64,000 bases of DNA from Paracidovorax citrulli (GCF_900100305.1 NZ_FNEY01000003.1:1-64000); one strand, 5' to 3'. Counted from the first letter of the stretch, positions 22,414 to 31,870 are shown. Numbers and translations: made by a program. Notes: generated from the letters alone by a model not told the origin.

Positions 22414-23394
22414 ATGCCGACCACTGCCGCTCCTCCGTTTTCCCCCACGGCCCGCCTGCCCGCGGGCATCGTGCTGGCCCTGTTGTGCTGCTACTTGGTG
22501 TGGGGCTCCACCTACCTGGCGATCCGGGTGGCTCTGGAGAGCTTCCCGCCGTTCTTCCAGATGGGTTCCCGGTTCCTGCTGGCGGGCGCACTGCTGGCGC
22601 TGTTCATGGCCTGGCGGGGCCGTGGGGCAGGACTCACCGCCCTGCTTCCTTCCGCGCGTCAATGGCGCAATGCGTTCATCGTGGGCGGCCTGATGCTCGG
22701 GGCCGGGATGGGCCTCATCGCGACGGCCAGCCTCCACGTAGGCTCGGGGCTGATCGCCACGTGCGTCGCCTCCGTGCCGCTGATGGTCACCGGCTGGGGA
22801 CTGTTCTGGGGCCGCCGCCCGGGCGCATGGGAACTGGCCGGGGTGTGTATCGGTGCACTGGGTGTGGCGCTGCTGATGCGTGGGGAGAGTTTTTCCGCGG
22901 CCCCGGCCAGCGTGGTGTGCGCATTGGTGGCCACGGCCTGCTGGTCGCTGGGTTCGGTGCTTTCCACCACGCGCCTGCCGCTGGCGCCCGGGCCGATAGG
23001 TTTTGCCAGCGAGATGCTGTGCGGCGGGGCCGTGCTCATGGCGATCTCCTTCGCCCTGGGGGAACGTCCCGTCTGGCCGCCCGGCGCCGCCGCGCTCGCC
23101 GCCTGGGTTTATCTGGTGGTGTTCGGCTCCCTCGTCGCCTTCAGCGCATACCTGTACCTGCTCGCACATGCCAGCCCGGCGCTGGCGTCCAGCTATGCCT
23201 TCGTGAACCCTGCGGTGGCGCTGGCCCTGGGCAGCGTGGTCGCGGGCGAAGCGATTTCCGCCCGCGAGGGCTGGGCCTGCGCCGTGATCCTGCTGGCCGT
23301 GGGCATGATCCTGCTGGGCCAGCGCCGCGCACCGAACCGTCAGATGGAGGGGGGGCACCGCCGCAGGCCCTGGAGGACGTATCGCAGGACTTGA
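22414..23394 (+). CDS. EamA-family (YedA-like) exporter
   Basis: This protein of 326 residues has ten membrane helices and the EamA features CYLVWGSTYLAIRVAL in helix 1 and YAFVNPAVALALGS near helix 9. It resembles YedA/RhaT-type drug or metabolite exporters. The frame opens at 22372, but the ATG at 22414 follows AAGG and begins just before the membrane domain. Divergent transcription with the Lrp gene suggests control by it. The substrate is unknown. Confidence 0.86.
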   Translation: MPTTAAPPFSPTARLPAGIVLALLCCYLVWGSTYLAIRVALESFPPFFQMGSRFLLAGALLALFMAWRGRGAGLTALLPSARQWRNAFIVGGLMLGAGMGLIATASLHVGSGLIATCVASVPLMVTGWGLFWGRRPGAWELAGVCIGALGVALLMRGESFSAAPASVVCALVATACWSLGSVLSTTRLPLAPGPIGFASEMLCGGAVLMAISFALGERPVWPPGAAALAAWVYLVVFGSLVAFSAYLYLLAHASPALASSYAFVNPAVALALGSVVAGEAISAREGWACAVILLAVGMILLGQRRAPNRQMEGGHRRRPWRTYRRT

Positions 23395-23449
23395 TTTTCC
23401 GCACCTCGAAACGTACGCGGCCTCCGACGGTCGGGTCGCTACAACTGGA

Positions 23450-23492
23450 GGCAAAAAAACGTGCGCTTCCCTTGGAAAGGCGTTTTTTTGCC
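23450..23492. terminator. Bidirectional terminator-like inverted repeat
   Basis: GGCAAAAAAACG (23450-23461) and CGTTTTTTTGCC (23481-23492) are perfect 12-base complements, with an inner small stem between them. Seven A and seven T at the arms allow termination in either direction. It separates the exporter gene from the SWIB gene. Confidence 0.7.
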
Positions 23493-23570
23493 ATTAGCAT
23501 TCGCCAAACCAGTGAACAGCAGGTTTTCGCTGGGTCACCGCTATTTCACTCCCAACAAGGAAAAACCAAC

Positions 23571-23876
23571 ATGGCAACTGCAAAGAAAGCTCCGGCTGCC
23601 GACAAGGCCGCGGCGCCCGCCAAGAAGCGCACGCCCAACGCCGCCTTCATGAAGGCCCTGACGCCCAGCCCGGCACTGGCCGCCGTGGTCGGCTCGGACC
23701 CGCTGCCCCGCACGGAGATCATCAGCAAGCTGTGGGCCTACATCAAGGCCAACAACCTCCAGGACGCCGCCAACAAGCGCATGATCAACGCCGACGCGAA
23801 GCTGAAGGAAGTGTTCGGCAAGCCGCAGGTCTCGATGTTCGAGATGGCCGGCCTGATCGGCAAGCACGTCAAGTGA
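23571..23876 (+). CDS. SWIB/MDM2-domain protein
   Basis: This 101-residue protein has a Lys/Ala-rich histone-H1-like N-terminus (about 1-25) and a SWIB domain (about 28-100) with LPRTEIISKLWAYIKANNLQD and MINADAKLKEVFG. Bacterial SWIB proteins are known in chlamydiae and many beta-proteobacteria and may act on nucleoid structure, though the role is unproven. AAGGA lies ten bases before the ATG. A terminator follows at 23965. Confidence 0.9.
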   Translation: MATAKKAPAADKAAAPAKKRTPNAAFMKALTPSPALAAVVGSDPLPRTEIISKLWAYIKANNLQDAANKRMINADAKLKEVFGKPQVSMFEMAGLIGKHVK

Positions 23877-23964
23877 TGCGCCCCGCGGCGGCCTGCTGAG
23901 GGCCCGCCGCCCTGCGCCACCCCGCATGCACCCGTTGCATGTGCCGGATGGCGCAACTTCGAAG

Positions 23965-23990
23965 AAGCCGGCATTGCCGGCTTTTTCTTT
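23965..23990 (+). terminator. Intrinsic terminator after the SWIB gene
   Basis: AAGCCGGC and GCCGGCTT form an 8-base stem with a three-base loop, followed by TTTCTTT. It lies about 90 bases after the stop codon. Confidence 0.85.
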
Positions 23991-24048
23991 GGGCGCGCTG
24001 ATGCGGAGGTCAAGCGGTCGCGAATGCCATGGTCCGGCTCCGGCTTTT

Positions 24049-24067
24049 AACGAGAATGATTCGCGTC
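24049..24067. promoter_or_regulatory. Possible Fur site before the iron-binding protein gene
   Basis: AACGAGAATGATTCGCGTC matches part of the Fur consensus (GATAATGATAATCATTATC), chiefly GAGAATGATT. It is about 70 bases before an iron transporter gene, the expected place. The match is imperfect. Confidence 0.45.
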
Positions 24068-24136
24068 TGCCATATCATCCAGGCTCGTCCTGGCGAACCG
24101 CCGGCCCGCCACCCGTCAAAGAAAGAGACTGTCCGC

Positions 24137-25192
24137 ATGCGCATCCGCTTCCTGAACCTGCTCCTCGTGTCCGCCGGCCTGCTGGCCACTGCAGGCCCTG
24201 CATCCGCACAGGACCAGGTCGTGAACCTGTACTCTGCGCGCCACTACGCCACCGACGAGGCGCTCTACACGGGGTTCACGAAGGCCACCGGCATCAAGAT
24301 CAACCGCGTGGACGCGGACGACGCCGGCATCATGGCGCGCCTCAAGGCCGAGGGCTCCGCCTCACCCGCCGACGTGATCCTGCTGGTGGATGCAGCGCGC
24401 CTCTACCGCGGCGAAATGGACGGCCTGTTCCTGCCCATCAAGTCGAAGGTGCTCGAAGACGCCATCCCTGCCAACCTGCGCGCCCGCCCAGCGGCGGACG
24501 GCGGCATTCCGTGGTTCGGCCTCTCCACGCGTGCCCGGGTCATCGTCTACAACAAGGCCAAGGTGAACAAGGACGACGTCGACACCTACGAGGAACTCGG
24601 CGACCCGAAGAACAAGGGCAAGATCTGCATCCGCTCGGGCTCGCATCCCTACAACCTGAGCCTGTTCGGCGCGGTGACCGAGCACCTGGGCGAGCAGAAG
24701 GCCGAAGCCTGGCTCAAGGGCGTGGTGGCCAACCTCGCGCGGCCTCCGAAGGGCGGCGACACCGACCAGATCCGCGCCGTGGCGTCCGGCGAATGCGAGA
24801 TCGCGGTCACCAACAGCTACTACCTGGCCCGCATCATGCGGTCCGACAAGCCGGAGGACAAGGACGTGGCCAGCAAGGTGGCCGTGGTGTTCCCGAACCA
24901 GCAATCCTGGGGCACGCACATGAACATCGCAGGTGGCGCGGTGGCGCGTTACTCGAAGAACCAGGCCAACGCGGTCAAATTCCTCGAGTACCTCGCGAGC
25001 CCCACCGCGCAGAACTACTTCGCGAACGGCAACAACGAGTGGCCGGCCGCCAGGGGCGTGGTGTCCGAGAACCCCGCGCTGCGCGAAATGACGGGAGGCC
25101 AGCCCTTCAAGAGCGAGACGATCCCGATCAGCGCGGTGGGCGAGCACATGCCCAAGGTGCAGCAGATGCTGGACCGCGTGGGCTTCAAGTAA
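24137..25192 (+). CDS. Iron(III) ABC transporter periplasmic binding protein
   Basis: This 351-residue protein is an FbpA/FutA-type ferric-iron binding protein. A signal peptide ends at about residue 25 (ASA-QDQ). The mature part starts VVNLYSARHY, the usual FbpA beginning, and the paired tyrosines in TNSYYLARIM are the expected iron ligands. Permease and ATPase genes are not adjacent, so it must work with a transporter encoded elsewhere. A possible Fur site lies upstream. The ATG at 24137 sits directly before the signal peptide. Confidence 0.9.
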   Translation: MRIRFLNLLLVSAGLLATAGPASAQDQVVNLYSARHYATDEALYTGFTKATGIKINRVDADDAGIMARLKAEGSASPADVILLVDAARLYRGEMDGLFLPIKSKVLEDAIPANLRARPAADGGIPWFGLSTRARVIVYNKAKVNKDDVDTYEELGDPKNKGKICIRSGSHPYNLSLFGAVTEHLGEQKAEAWLKGVVANLARPPKGGDTDQIRAVASGECEIAVTNSYYLARIMRSDKPEDKDVASKVAVVFPNQQSWGTHMNIAGGAVARYSKNQANAVKFLEYLASPTAQNYFANGNNEWPAARGVVSENPALREMTGGQPFKSETIPISAVGEHMPKVQQMLDRVGFK

Positions 25193-25233
25193 GCCTGCGG
25201 CGCCTCCCCCATTGCCCTGAACGGGCATGCAAG

Positions 25234-25257
25234 GAAAGCCCGGTCCGCCGGGCTTTC
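25234..25257 (+). terminator. Intrinsic terminator after the iron-binding protein gene
   Basis: GAAAGCCCGG and CCGGGCTTTC form a 10-base stem with a four-base loop, about 40 bases after the stop codon. The T tract is short, so efficiency may be moderate. Confidence 0.75.
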
Positions 25258-25290
25258 GTTCGTCCGCAGGCTGCATTTCTTCGACCATAA

Positions 25291-25306
25291 TTGACGTTTA
25301 CGTCAA
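25291..25306. promoter_or_regulatory. LiuR-like palindromic operator
   Basis: TTGACGTTTACGTCAA is a near-perfect palindrome (TTGACG arms) 25 bases before the dehydrogenase start. It resembles the site of the MerR-type regulator LiuR, which controls branched-chain and fatty acid breakdown in beta- and gamma-proteobacteria. The identification is from memory of the motif. TTGACG may also act as a -35 element. Confidence 0.5.
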
Positions 25307-25331
25307 CGTCATATCATCAGGAGACAGTTCC

Positions 25332-26090
<759 letters not shown>

Positions 26091-26183
26091 AGGGGCTGCG
26101 CGGGGTCCCGCTGCGCGCCGTCTGACCGTGGTTGCCCGTTCCCCATGCCCCGGCAACCGCCAGGGCAACACCGGGTGCGGGAG

Positions 26184-27083
26184 TCAGGCCGGCGCGCGCA
26201 ACTGCTCGCGCAGGCGCCGGCCGATGTCGGGGCGCTCGAGGAACGGGTCCGGCGGGTTGCGGACGCCCACGATGCTTTCCATGCGGCTTTGCACGTTGCC
26301 CAGCGCCTGGGGGTGGCTGAAGAGGTAGAAGCGGTTGGCGGAGATGCCGTCGAACACCATCTGCGCCACCTCGGCGGCCGTGACCTTGCCGCTGCCCACG
26401 GCCTTGTCGGTCATGGCCTGGCCGATGAGCTGGCTGCGCGTGGGGGGCGCGGCCACCGCATCGGGCCGGTTGCGCTCGCTGCGGCCGATGCCTGTGGGGA
26501 CGAAATACGGGCAGAGCACGCTGGCGCCGACCTGGTCCGTGACCAGGTCCTGGTACAGGGTTTCGGTGAGGCTCACCACGGCGTGCTTGCTCACGTTGTA
26601 GATGCCCATGTTCGGGGGCGTGAGCAGGCCGGCCATGCTGGCGGTGTTGACGATGTGGCCGCGCCAGGCGGGATCCTGCCGCGCGGCATCGAGCATCATG
26701 GGCGTGAAGAGGCGCACGCCATGCACCACGCCCATGAGGTTCACGCCGAGCACCCAGTTCCAGTCGGCGACGGTGTTCTCCCAGACCAGGCCCCCGGCTC
26801 CCACGCCGGCATTGTTGAAGACGAAATGCGGTGCGCCGAAACGGTCCCGGACGTCGGACGCGAGGCGTTCCATCTGCCCGGCGTCGGCCACGTCCACGCG
26901 CCTGGCCAGCACGTCGGCACCGGCGGCCCGGACCTCGGCCTCGGCCTGGTCCAGCGCGTCCTGCTGCACATCGACCAGCACGAGGCGCATGCCGCGCCGC
27001 GCGCCGATGCGGGCGCATTCGAGTCCGAATCCCGATCCCGCGCCGGTGAGCACGGCGGTCTTGCCCTGGAAGTCTTCGATCAT
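26184..27083 (-). CDS. Short-chain dehydrogenase/reductase (SDR)
   Basis: This 299-residue SDR has TGAGSGFGLECARIG for cofactor binding, NNAGVGAGG, and the catalytic triad in NTASMAGL and YNVSKHAVV. The C-terminal 50 residues extend past the core, and the substrate is unknown. It is the last gene of a minus-strand operon beginning at 30912; its ATG overlaps the stop of the GST-like gene as ATGA. Lipid or xenobiotic alcohol oxidation is plausible from the neighbours. Confidence 0.88.
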   Translation of the reverse strand: MIEDFQGKTAVLTGAGSGFGLECARIGARRGMRLVLVDVQQDALDQAEAEVRAAGADVLARRVDVADAGQMERLASDVRDRFGAPHFVFNNAGVGAGGLVWENTVADWNWVLGVNLMGVVHGVRLFTPMMLDAARQDPAWRGHIVNTASMAGLLTPPNMGIYNVSKHAVVSLTETLYQDLVTDQVGASVLCPYFVPTGIGRSERNRPDAVAAPPTRSQLIGQAMTDKAVGSGKVTAAEVAQMVFDGISANRFYLFSHPQALGNVQSRMESIVGVRNPPDPFLERPDIGRRLREQLRAPA

Positions 27084-28036
27084 GGTGTGGTTGTCTCCGT
27101 GGAAGTGAGCGTGTAGCCGATGCGCGGGAAATGCACGTGGAGCGTGCCCGCGCGCGGGTCGGTGCGTGCGAGCGTGTAGCGCGTGCGGGTGGCGGCGACG
27201 AGGTGGCCTTCGGTCGGTTCGGTGCCGAAGCTCTCCGCGGCGATCGACACGCGAGCGCCCAGCGGTATGCCGTGCTCGTCCTGGAAGACGTCGTCCACGA
27301 GCGGCAGCGGCTCGGCCCCGGCGGCCACCGTGATGGCATCCTGGGCGCCGAATTTCTCCATGCGTCCATGGCCGATGGCGGCGATGCGGTCCATCCACTC
27401 CAGCACGGCGGGGGTGGCCTTGAAGATGTCGGCCATCACCGGCACGCACTGCCGGGTGAACCACAGCGGGTGGTAGGCGGCGAAGTCGGCCACGCACGGC
27501 TCCGCGCCGAAGAGGTAGTCGTGCTCCTCGACCATGTGGGCGATGCGCCGCAGGTAGGAGCGGTAGGCGGCCGTGGCGTCCTGGGGGCGCAGGCGGTTCA
27601 TGCCGGCGCTCATGGCCTTGCGGTCGGCGCCGAAGGCCTGCGCGGCCGTGGGCGGGAGGTTGGCGAACAGCTCGGCCGCGCCCCGCGGCTGGAGGTTGTA
27701 GGCCATGGCGGCCCAGAACAGGGTCGTATCCGACCACTGGGCGAAAACACGGGACACGCCCTTGAGGGCCAGGGGATACAGCACCGGCTCGGGCTGCAGG
27801 TGTTCCAGCACGTCGCAGATCAGGGCCGTGTCGCAATAGATGTCGGCGCCGATCTGCAGGAACGGCGTGCGGCGGTATCCGCCCGTGAGCGCCACCACGT
27901 CGGGCTTGGGCGCGATGCTCGGGACGATCACCGACTTCCAGGCCAGCTGCTTGAAGCCGAGGGCGAGCCGGATCTTTTCCGAGAACGGCGACGAGGGATA
28001 GTGGTGCAGGATGGGTTCGGGCAGGGACGAGGCCAT
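27080..28036 (-). CDS. Glutathione S-transferase-like protein with extra C-terminal domain
   Basis: This 318-residue protein begins with a thioredoxin-like GST domain (LHHYPSSPFSEKIRLALG, then YRRTPFLQIGADIYCDTALI) and a helical GST domain to about residue 215 (CVADFAAYHPLWF). A further 100 residues, ending IGYTLTSTET, form an added beta-rich region not found in classic GSTs. AGGAGA precedes ATG 28036. It overlaps the next SDR gene by ATGA. Conjugation or an isomerase-type role is possible; the exact reaction is unknown. Confidence 0.82.
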   Translation of the reverse strand: MASSLPEPILHHYPSSPFSEKIRLALGFKQLAWKSVIVPSIAPKPDVVALTGGYRRTPFLQIGADIYCDTALICDVLEHLQPEPVLYPLALKGVSRVFAQWSDTTLFWAAMAYNLQPRGAAELFANLPPTAAQAFGADRKAMSAGMNRLRPQDATAAYRSYLRRIAHMVEEHDYLFGAEPCVADFAAYHPLWFTRQCVPVMADIFKATPAVLEWMDRIAAIGHGRMEKFGAQDAITVAAGAEPLPLVDDVFQDEHGIPLGARVSIAAESFGTEPTEGHLVAATRTRYTLARTDPRAGTLHVHFPRIGYTLTSTETTTP

Positions 28037-28070
28037 GGCTTCTCCTGGTGGGTTTCCGGGCAGGCGCAGG

Positions 28071-28541
28071 TTACGCCGGAGCGGAGGTCGGCGTCCACAG
28101 CATCTCGACGTGGGGGATGCCGTCCTCCAGGTATTCGGGCGAGACCGTGGTGAACCCGGCCTCGCCATAGAAGCGCTGCAGGTGGGCCTGCGCGCTGATG
28201 CGCACCGCCCAGCCCGGCCATGCGGCCGCGCAGCGCGCGAGGCCTTCGTGCACGATCAGGCGGCCGGCCCCTGTGCCGCGGGCCTCGGGCGCCGTGACCA
28301 CGCGGCCGATGGCCGGCTCGGCGTACTTCACCCCGGGATCGACCACGCGCAGGTAGGCCTGCAGGCGCCCTGCAGCGTCACGCCCGAGCAGGTGCCAGGC
28401 GCATTTGTCGGCTTCGTCGGGGTCCTGGTAGGGCCCCTGCTCCAGGATGAACACGCGGCAGCGCAGGGCGAGCGCGTCGTGCAACGCATGCACGCCGAGA
28501 TCGTCGAAGCGGGACCAGTGCCAGAGCAGCGGCGCGGCCAT
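28071..28541 (-). CDS. GNAT-family N-acetyltransferase, ElaA-like
   Basis: This 156-residue protein matches the ElaA group of GNAT enzymes: LHDALALRCRVFILEQGPYQDPDEADK, then the acetyl-CoA loop APEARGTGAGRLIVHEGL and HLQRFYGEAGF. The acceptor is unknown. The ATG overlaps the stop of the upstream oxidoreductase gene as ATGA, so the pair is translationally coupled. Confidence 0.88.
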   Translation of the reverse strand: MAAPLLWHWSRFDDLGVHALHDALALRCRVFILEQGPYQDPDEADKCAWHLLGRDAAGRLQAYLRVVDPGVKYAEPAIGRVVTAPEARGTGAGRLIVHEGLARCAAAWPGWAVRISAQAHLQRFYGEAGFTTVSPEYLEDGIPHVEMLWTPTSAPA

Positions 28542-29557
28542 CAGACCAGCTTGACCAGCTGCTTGCCGAAGTTCTTGCCCTTGAGCAGGCCGAGGAAGGC
28601 TTCCGGCGCGGCGGCGATGCCCTCCGCGATCGTCTCGCGCGGACGCAGCTTGCCGGAGCCGACGAGCCCGCCCAGCTCCTTGAGGGCCTCGGGCCAGATC
28701 TCCATGTGCTCGCTGACGATGAAACCCTGCACCTTCATGCGGTTGATGAGGATGAGGGCCGGGTTCTGCAGCGGCAGGGGCTGGCCGTCGTAGCCGGCGA
28801 TCATGCCGCACACGGCCACCCGCGCGAAGGCGTTGGCGCGCAGCAGCACGGCGTCGAGGATGTAGCCGCCGACATTCTCGAAGTAGCCGTCGATGCCCTG
28901 GGGGCAGGCCTGCTTCAGCGCCTGGGACATGCTCTTGAGGTCGCCGTGCTCGCGATGGTCGATGCAGGCGTCGAAGCCCAGTTCCTCGGTCACGTAGCGG
29001 CACTTGTCGGGGCCGCCGGCGATGCCCACCACGCGGCAGCCGCGCGCCTTGGCGAGGGCACCGAACGCGCTGCCCACGGCGCCGGAGGCCGCGCTGACCA
29101 CCATGGTTTCGCCGGCCTTGGGCTCGATGATCTTCACGAGGCCGTACCAGGCGGTCACGCCGGGCATGCCCACCGCTCCGAGGTAGTGCGACAGCGGCAC
29201 GTGGGTGGTGTCCACCTTGCGCAGCATGCCGGGCGCGTTGCCGTCCACCACGCTCCACTCCTGCCAGCCGCCCATGCCGACGACCTTGTCGCCCACGGCG
29301 AACTTGGGGTGGCGGCTTTCCGCCACTTCGCCGACGGTGCCGCCGATCATGACCTCGCCCAGGGGCTGGGACGCGGCGTAGCTCTTGCTGTCGTTCATGC
29401 GGCCGCGCATGTACGGGTCCAGGCTCAGGTAATGGTGGCGCACGAGCACCTGGCCGTCCTGCAGCGCGGGCGTGTCGGTGGCGACGAGCTTGAAGTTGCC
29501 GGTGGTGGCTTCGCCCTGCGGGCGGCTGTCCAGGAGGATCTGCTGGTTGCGTGGCAT
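28541..29557 (-). CDS. NADP-dependent oxidoreductase (MDR, CurA/prostaglandin-reductase-like)
   Basis: This 338-residue zinc-free medium-chain reductase starts NQQILLDSRPQGEAT and has PYMRGRM, the nucleotide-binding VVSAASGAVGSAFGALAK and YFENVGG. Such enzymes reduce enone double bonds with NADPH (curcumin, reactive alkenals). AAGGAAA lies about 8 bases before the ATG. It follows a thioesterase gene and overlaps the acetyltransferase gene. Detoxification of reactive lipid aldehydes would fit the operon. Confidence 0.9.
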   Translation of the reverse strand: MPRNQQILLDSRPQGEATTGNFKLVATDTPALQDGQVLVRHHYLSLDPYMRGRMNDSKSYAASQPLGEVMIGGTVGEVAESRHPKFAVGDKVVGMGGWQEWSVVDGNAPGMLRKVDTTHVPLSHYLGAVGMPGVTAWYGLVKIIEPKAGETMVVSAASGAVGSAFGALAKARGCRVVGIAGGPDKCRYVTEELGFDACIDHREHGDLKSMSQALKQACPQGIDGYFENVGGYILDAVLLRANAFARVAVCGMIAGYDGQPLPLQNPALILINRMKVQGFIVSEHMEIWPEALKELGGLVGSGKLRPRETIAEGIAAAPEAFLGLLKGKNFGKQLVKLV

Positions 29558-29603
29558 GGAGTTTTCCTTTTTCGGTAAAACGGGAAATACGCAGGGAAAC
29601 GGG

Positions 29604-30035
29604 TCAGTCGGTAGGAACCGATGCCGCGGGCTGTGCGGGCCGCTTCATGTATTTGAAGGTGCCGGTGGCATGGCTGCAGAGGCGCCCTTCGGCGTCGTGG
29701 ATGCTGGCTTCCGTGAAGGCGAGCGCGGTCGTGCGGTGCAGGAGCCGGCCCCGCGCCACCAGCGGCCCGCGGGCGGCCTGCATGAAACTGGTCTTCATCT
29801 CGATGGTGACCACGCCGATGTCGGGCGGCACGTCGCTGCGGGCCGCCGTGGCCATGGCGACATCCATCAGGGTCATGGTGGCGCCGCCGTGGGTGACGCC
29901 GAAGGAATTCAGGTGGTCCGGCTGCGCTGTGTAATGCAGCTCGGATTCTCCGCCCTGCATATGGTGCAGGGTGAAGCCGAGGTGGCTGACAAAGGGAATT
30001 TCGGCGCCGAAGCTCAACACGGGGGGACACTCCAT
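29604..30035 (-). CDS. PaaI-type hotdog thioesterase
   Basis: This 143-residue protein has the PaaI hotdog motifs: NSFGVTHGGATMTLMDVAMATAA (catalytic loop and helix), VTIEMKTSFMQAA and a final ATGTFKYM strand. Such enzymes hydrolyse acyl- or aryl-CoA. It sits between the SDR at 30121 and the MDR reductase, 46 bases from the latter, in the same direction. The preferred acyl group is unknown. Confidence 0.9.
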   Translation of the reverse strand: MECPPVLSFGAEIPFVSHLGFTLHHMQGGESELHYTAQPDHLNSFGVTHGGATMTLMDVAMATAARSDVPPDIGVVTIEMKTSFMQAARGPLVARGRLLHRTTALAFTEASIHDAEGRLCSHATGTFKYMKRPAQPAASVPTD

Positions 30036-30120
30036 CAGGGGATCTGGGAAGCTGCCAGCATAGCGAACGCAGCCGCCGCAGCGAAGCAGGCGCGCGGCGG
30101 TGCGGTGCGTGATGCGCCCT

Positions 30121-30912
30121 TCAGCCCCCGGTCACCACGCTGACGCCGCCATCGACGGCCATCCACTGGCCGGTGATGTGCTTGCCGGCGTCCGAGGCGT
30201 AGAGCAGGCACAGCCCCTTGAGGTCTTCCTCGTCGCCCAGGCGGCGCAGCGGCGCGTGCTCGGCCATTTTCTGCTCGCCCAGGGTCTCGATGAGCACGGA
30301 GGCCATCTTGGTCTTGAAGAAGCCCGGGCAGATGGCGTTGACATTGATACCGTGGACGCCCCACTCCGCCGCCAGCGCACGCGTGAAGTTGATCACGGCG
30401 CCCTTGGAGGTGTTGTAGGCAATGGTTTTCATCTGGATGGGGTTGCCGCCCAGCCCGGCGATGGAGGCCACGTTGATGATGCGGCCGCTCTTGCGCGGGA
30501 TCATGCTGTGCTTGGCAATGGCCTGCGACAGCAGGAAGTAGCCGCGCACGTTGAGGTTCATGACCTTGTCCCACGCCGCGGTGGGATGTTCTTCGGCAGG
30601 AGCGCCCCAGCTGGCGCCCGCGTTGTTCACGAGGATATCGATATCGCCCATGCGCTGCAGCGTTTCCTGCGCGAGGCGCTGGATGTCGGCCTCCTGCCCG
30701 CAGTCGGCGGCGATCCAGCGCGCGTCGATGCCGGCGGCCTGCAGCGTGGCGGCGGACTCTTCCAGATCGGCCGCCTTGCGGGATGTCAGCATGATCTTCG
30801 CGCCCGCTTCGCCCAGCGCCTGGGCAAGTTGCAGCCCGAGGCCGCGCGAGCCGCCGGTGACGAGGGCGGTCTTGCCGGAAAGATCGAAAAGTTGCTGGAC
30901 CGTGCGGGTCAT
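30121..30912 (-). CDS. Short-chain dehydrogenase/reductase (FabG-like)
   Basis: This 263-residue SDR has TGGSRGLGLQLAQALGEAG, NNAGASWG, the catalytic Ser in NVASIAGL and Tyr-Lys in YNTSKGAVI, and a FabG-type end WMAVDGGVSVVTGG. It is likely the first gene of the operon running down to 26184. CAGGAGA is present about ten bases before ATG 30912. A 3-oxoacyl or related reduction is plausible. Confidence 0.9.
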   Translation of the reverse strand: MTRTVQQLFDLSGKTALVTGGSRGLGLQLAQALGEAGAKIMLTSRKAADLEESAATLQAAGIDARWIAADCGQEADIQRLAQETLQRMGDIDILVNNAGASWGAPAEEHPTAAWDKVMNLNVRGYFLLSQAIAKHSMIPRKSGRIINVASIAGLGGNPIQMKTIAYNTSKGAVINFTRALAAEWGVHGINVNAICPGFFKTKMASVLIETLGEQKMAEHAPLRRLGDEEDLKGLCLLYASDAGKHITGQWMAVDGGVSVVTGG

Positions 30913-31276
30913 GGGTGTGTGTCTCCTGGAGTGAACGGGATGCGGGTGACGTGCCCGGACCATTATGGGAGGGCCGAATGGATGGGATTGTCGCGAGAGT
31001 GATTGTCGGCGCCCGTGCCCAATGGCGGCGCGAAGACCGGTGGCGCGGTGGAAAATCCGCTCCGCATCCAGAAACCATCGCACCGTGCACCGCAATCAAG
31101 AAGATCGCTTCGCCTGCCATTCAATCCATCGTCGCAGCTCAGCCGTCCGTCCCCGGGCATATCGACAATTCGTTTAACCAGACTTTCAGGCTGACATATG
31201 CCCCTAGAAATTACAGAATATTTACGCCCAGAGCATCCGAAACGAAGAACGCGAACTGCAAAGGTTCACCGCTGAA

Positions 31277-31870
31277 GTGAACGTCCATCTGCATGCCATT
31301 CAGTCCCGCCCTTCAGGCGGCCAACTGCTCAGGGAACTGGCGGAGATCGGCGACAGGCAGAACCACAAGCTCACCATCCACGAAATGGAGCCCACCAGAG
31401 CAGGGCCGCGCGCGCAAGGCGTGCTGTCCCGCCATCAGTTGGAAAGGGACCCCAACGCAACCAGTTTCAGCGAGATCAATGAAATTGCTGAGGAGCGGTA
31501 TGCCATCAAGACCCGCAACGGCCCCAATGAAGGCTCGAGCGTGCTGATATCCTGGACAGCGCATCAGACCAGTATGGGACTGGACTCGGATGGAGACCCC
31601 ACGGGCCCGTGCGCCAGTCATACGGACAAGGTGAGCCTTCTGGCCCATGAACTCGTGCATGCCAAACACATGATGGCTGGCACCTGGAAAGGAAATTCCG
31701 GCAGTCCCGCCGACCCTGAATCATCTGCCGGCAAAGAAGAGTTGCGAGCGGTCGGGCTCGGCAAGTATAAATATTCGGCAACCGGTGAACCTTCTGAAAA
31801 CTCAGTCAGGGCAGAACACGGCTTGCCGAAAAGAAAGAGCTACCATTATTCAGGTTACCGAAGCGACTGA
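31277..31870 (+). CDS. NleD/HopH1/XopG-family zinc metalloprotease effector, probably frameshifted at its 5' end
   Basis: The frame encodes a type III effector protease of the M91 (NleD, HopH1, HopAP1, XopG) family. The zinc motif is HELVHAKH near 31650, and the conserved C-terminal block ENSVRAEHGLPKRKSYHY is present. Family members enter host cells and cleave signalling proteins. GTG 31277 is the first usable start in this frame, yet coding-like sequence continues upstream to 31208. A good start (CAGG then ATG 31198, MPLEITEYLRPEH) lies in another frame that ends at 31275. One extra base near 31233-31245 would explain this. Local GC is lower than the surroundings, which suggests transfer. 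Only a degenerate PIP box is seen. Confidence 0.75.
   Translation: MNVHLHAIQSRPSGGQLLRELAEIGDRQNHKLTIHEMEPTRAGPRAQGVLSRHQLERDPNATSFSEINEIAEERYAIKTRNGPNEGSSVLISWTAHQTSMGLDSDGDPTGPCASHTDKVSLLAHELVHAKHMMAGTWKGNSGSPADPESSAGKEELRAVGLGKYKYSATGEPSENSVRAEHGLPKRKSYHYSGYRSD

Noticed and set aside
31109-31132. PIP box before the NleD-type gene
   Set aside because: TTCGC-N14-ATCGT deviates in spacing and one base, and the -10 match is poor; not reported as a site.
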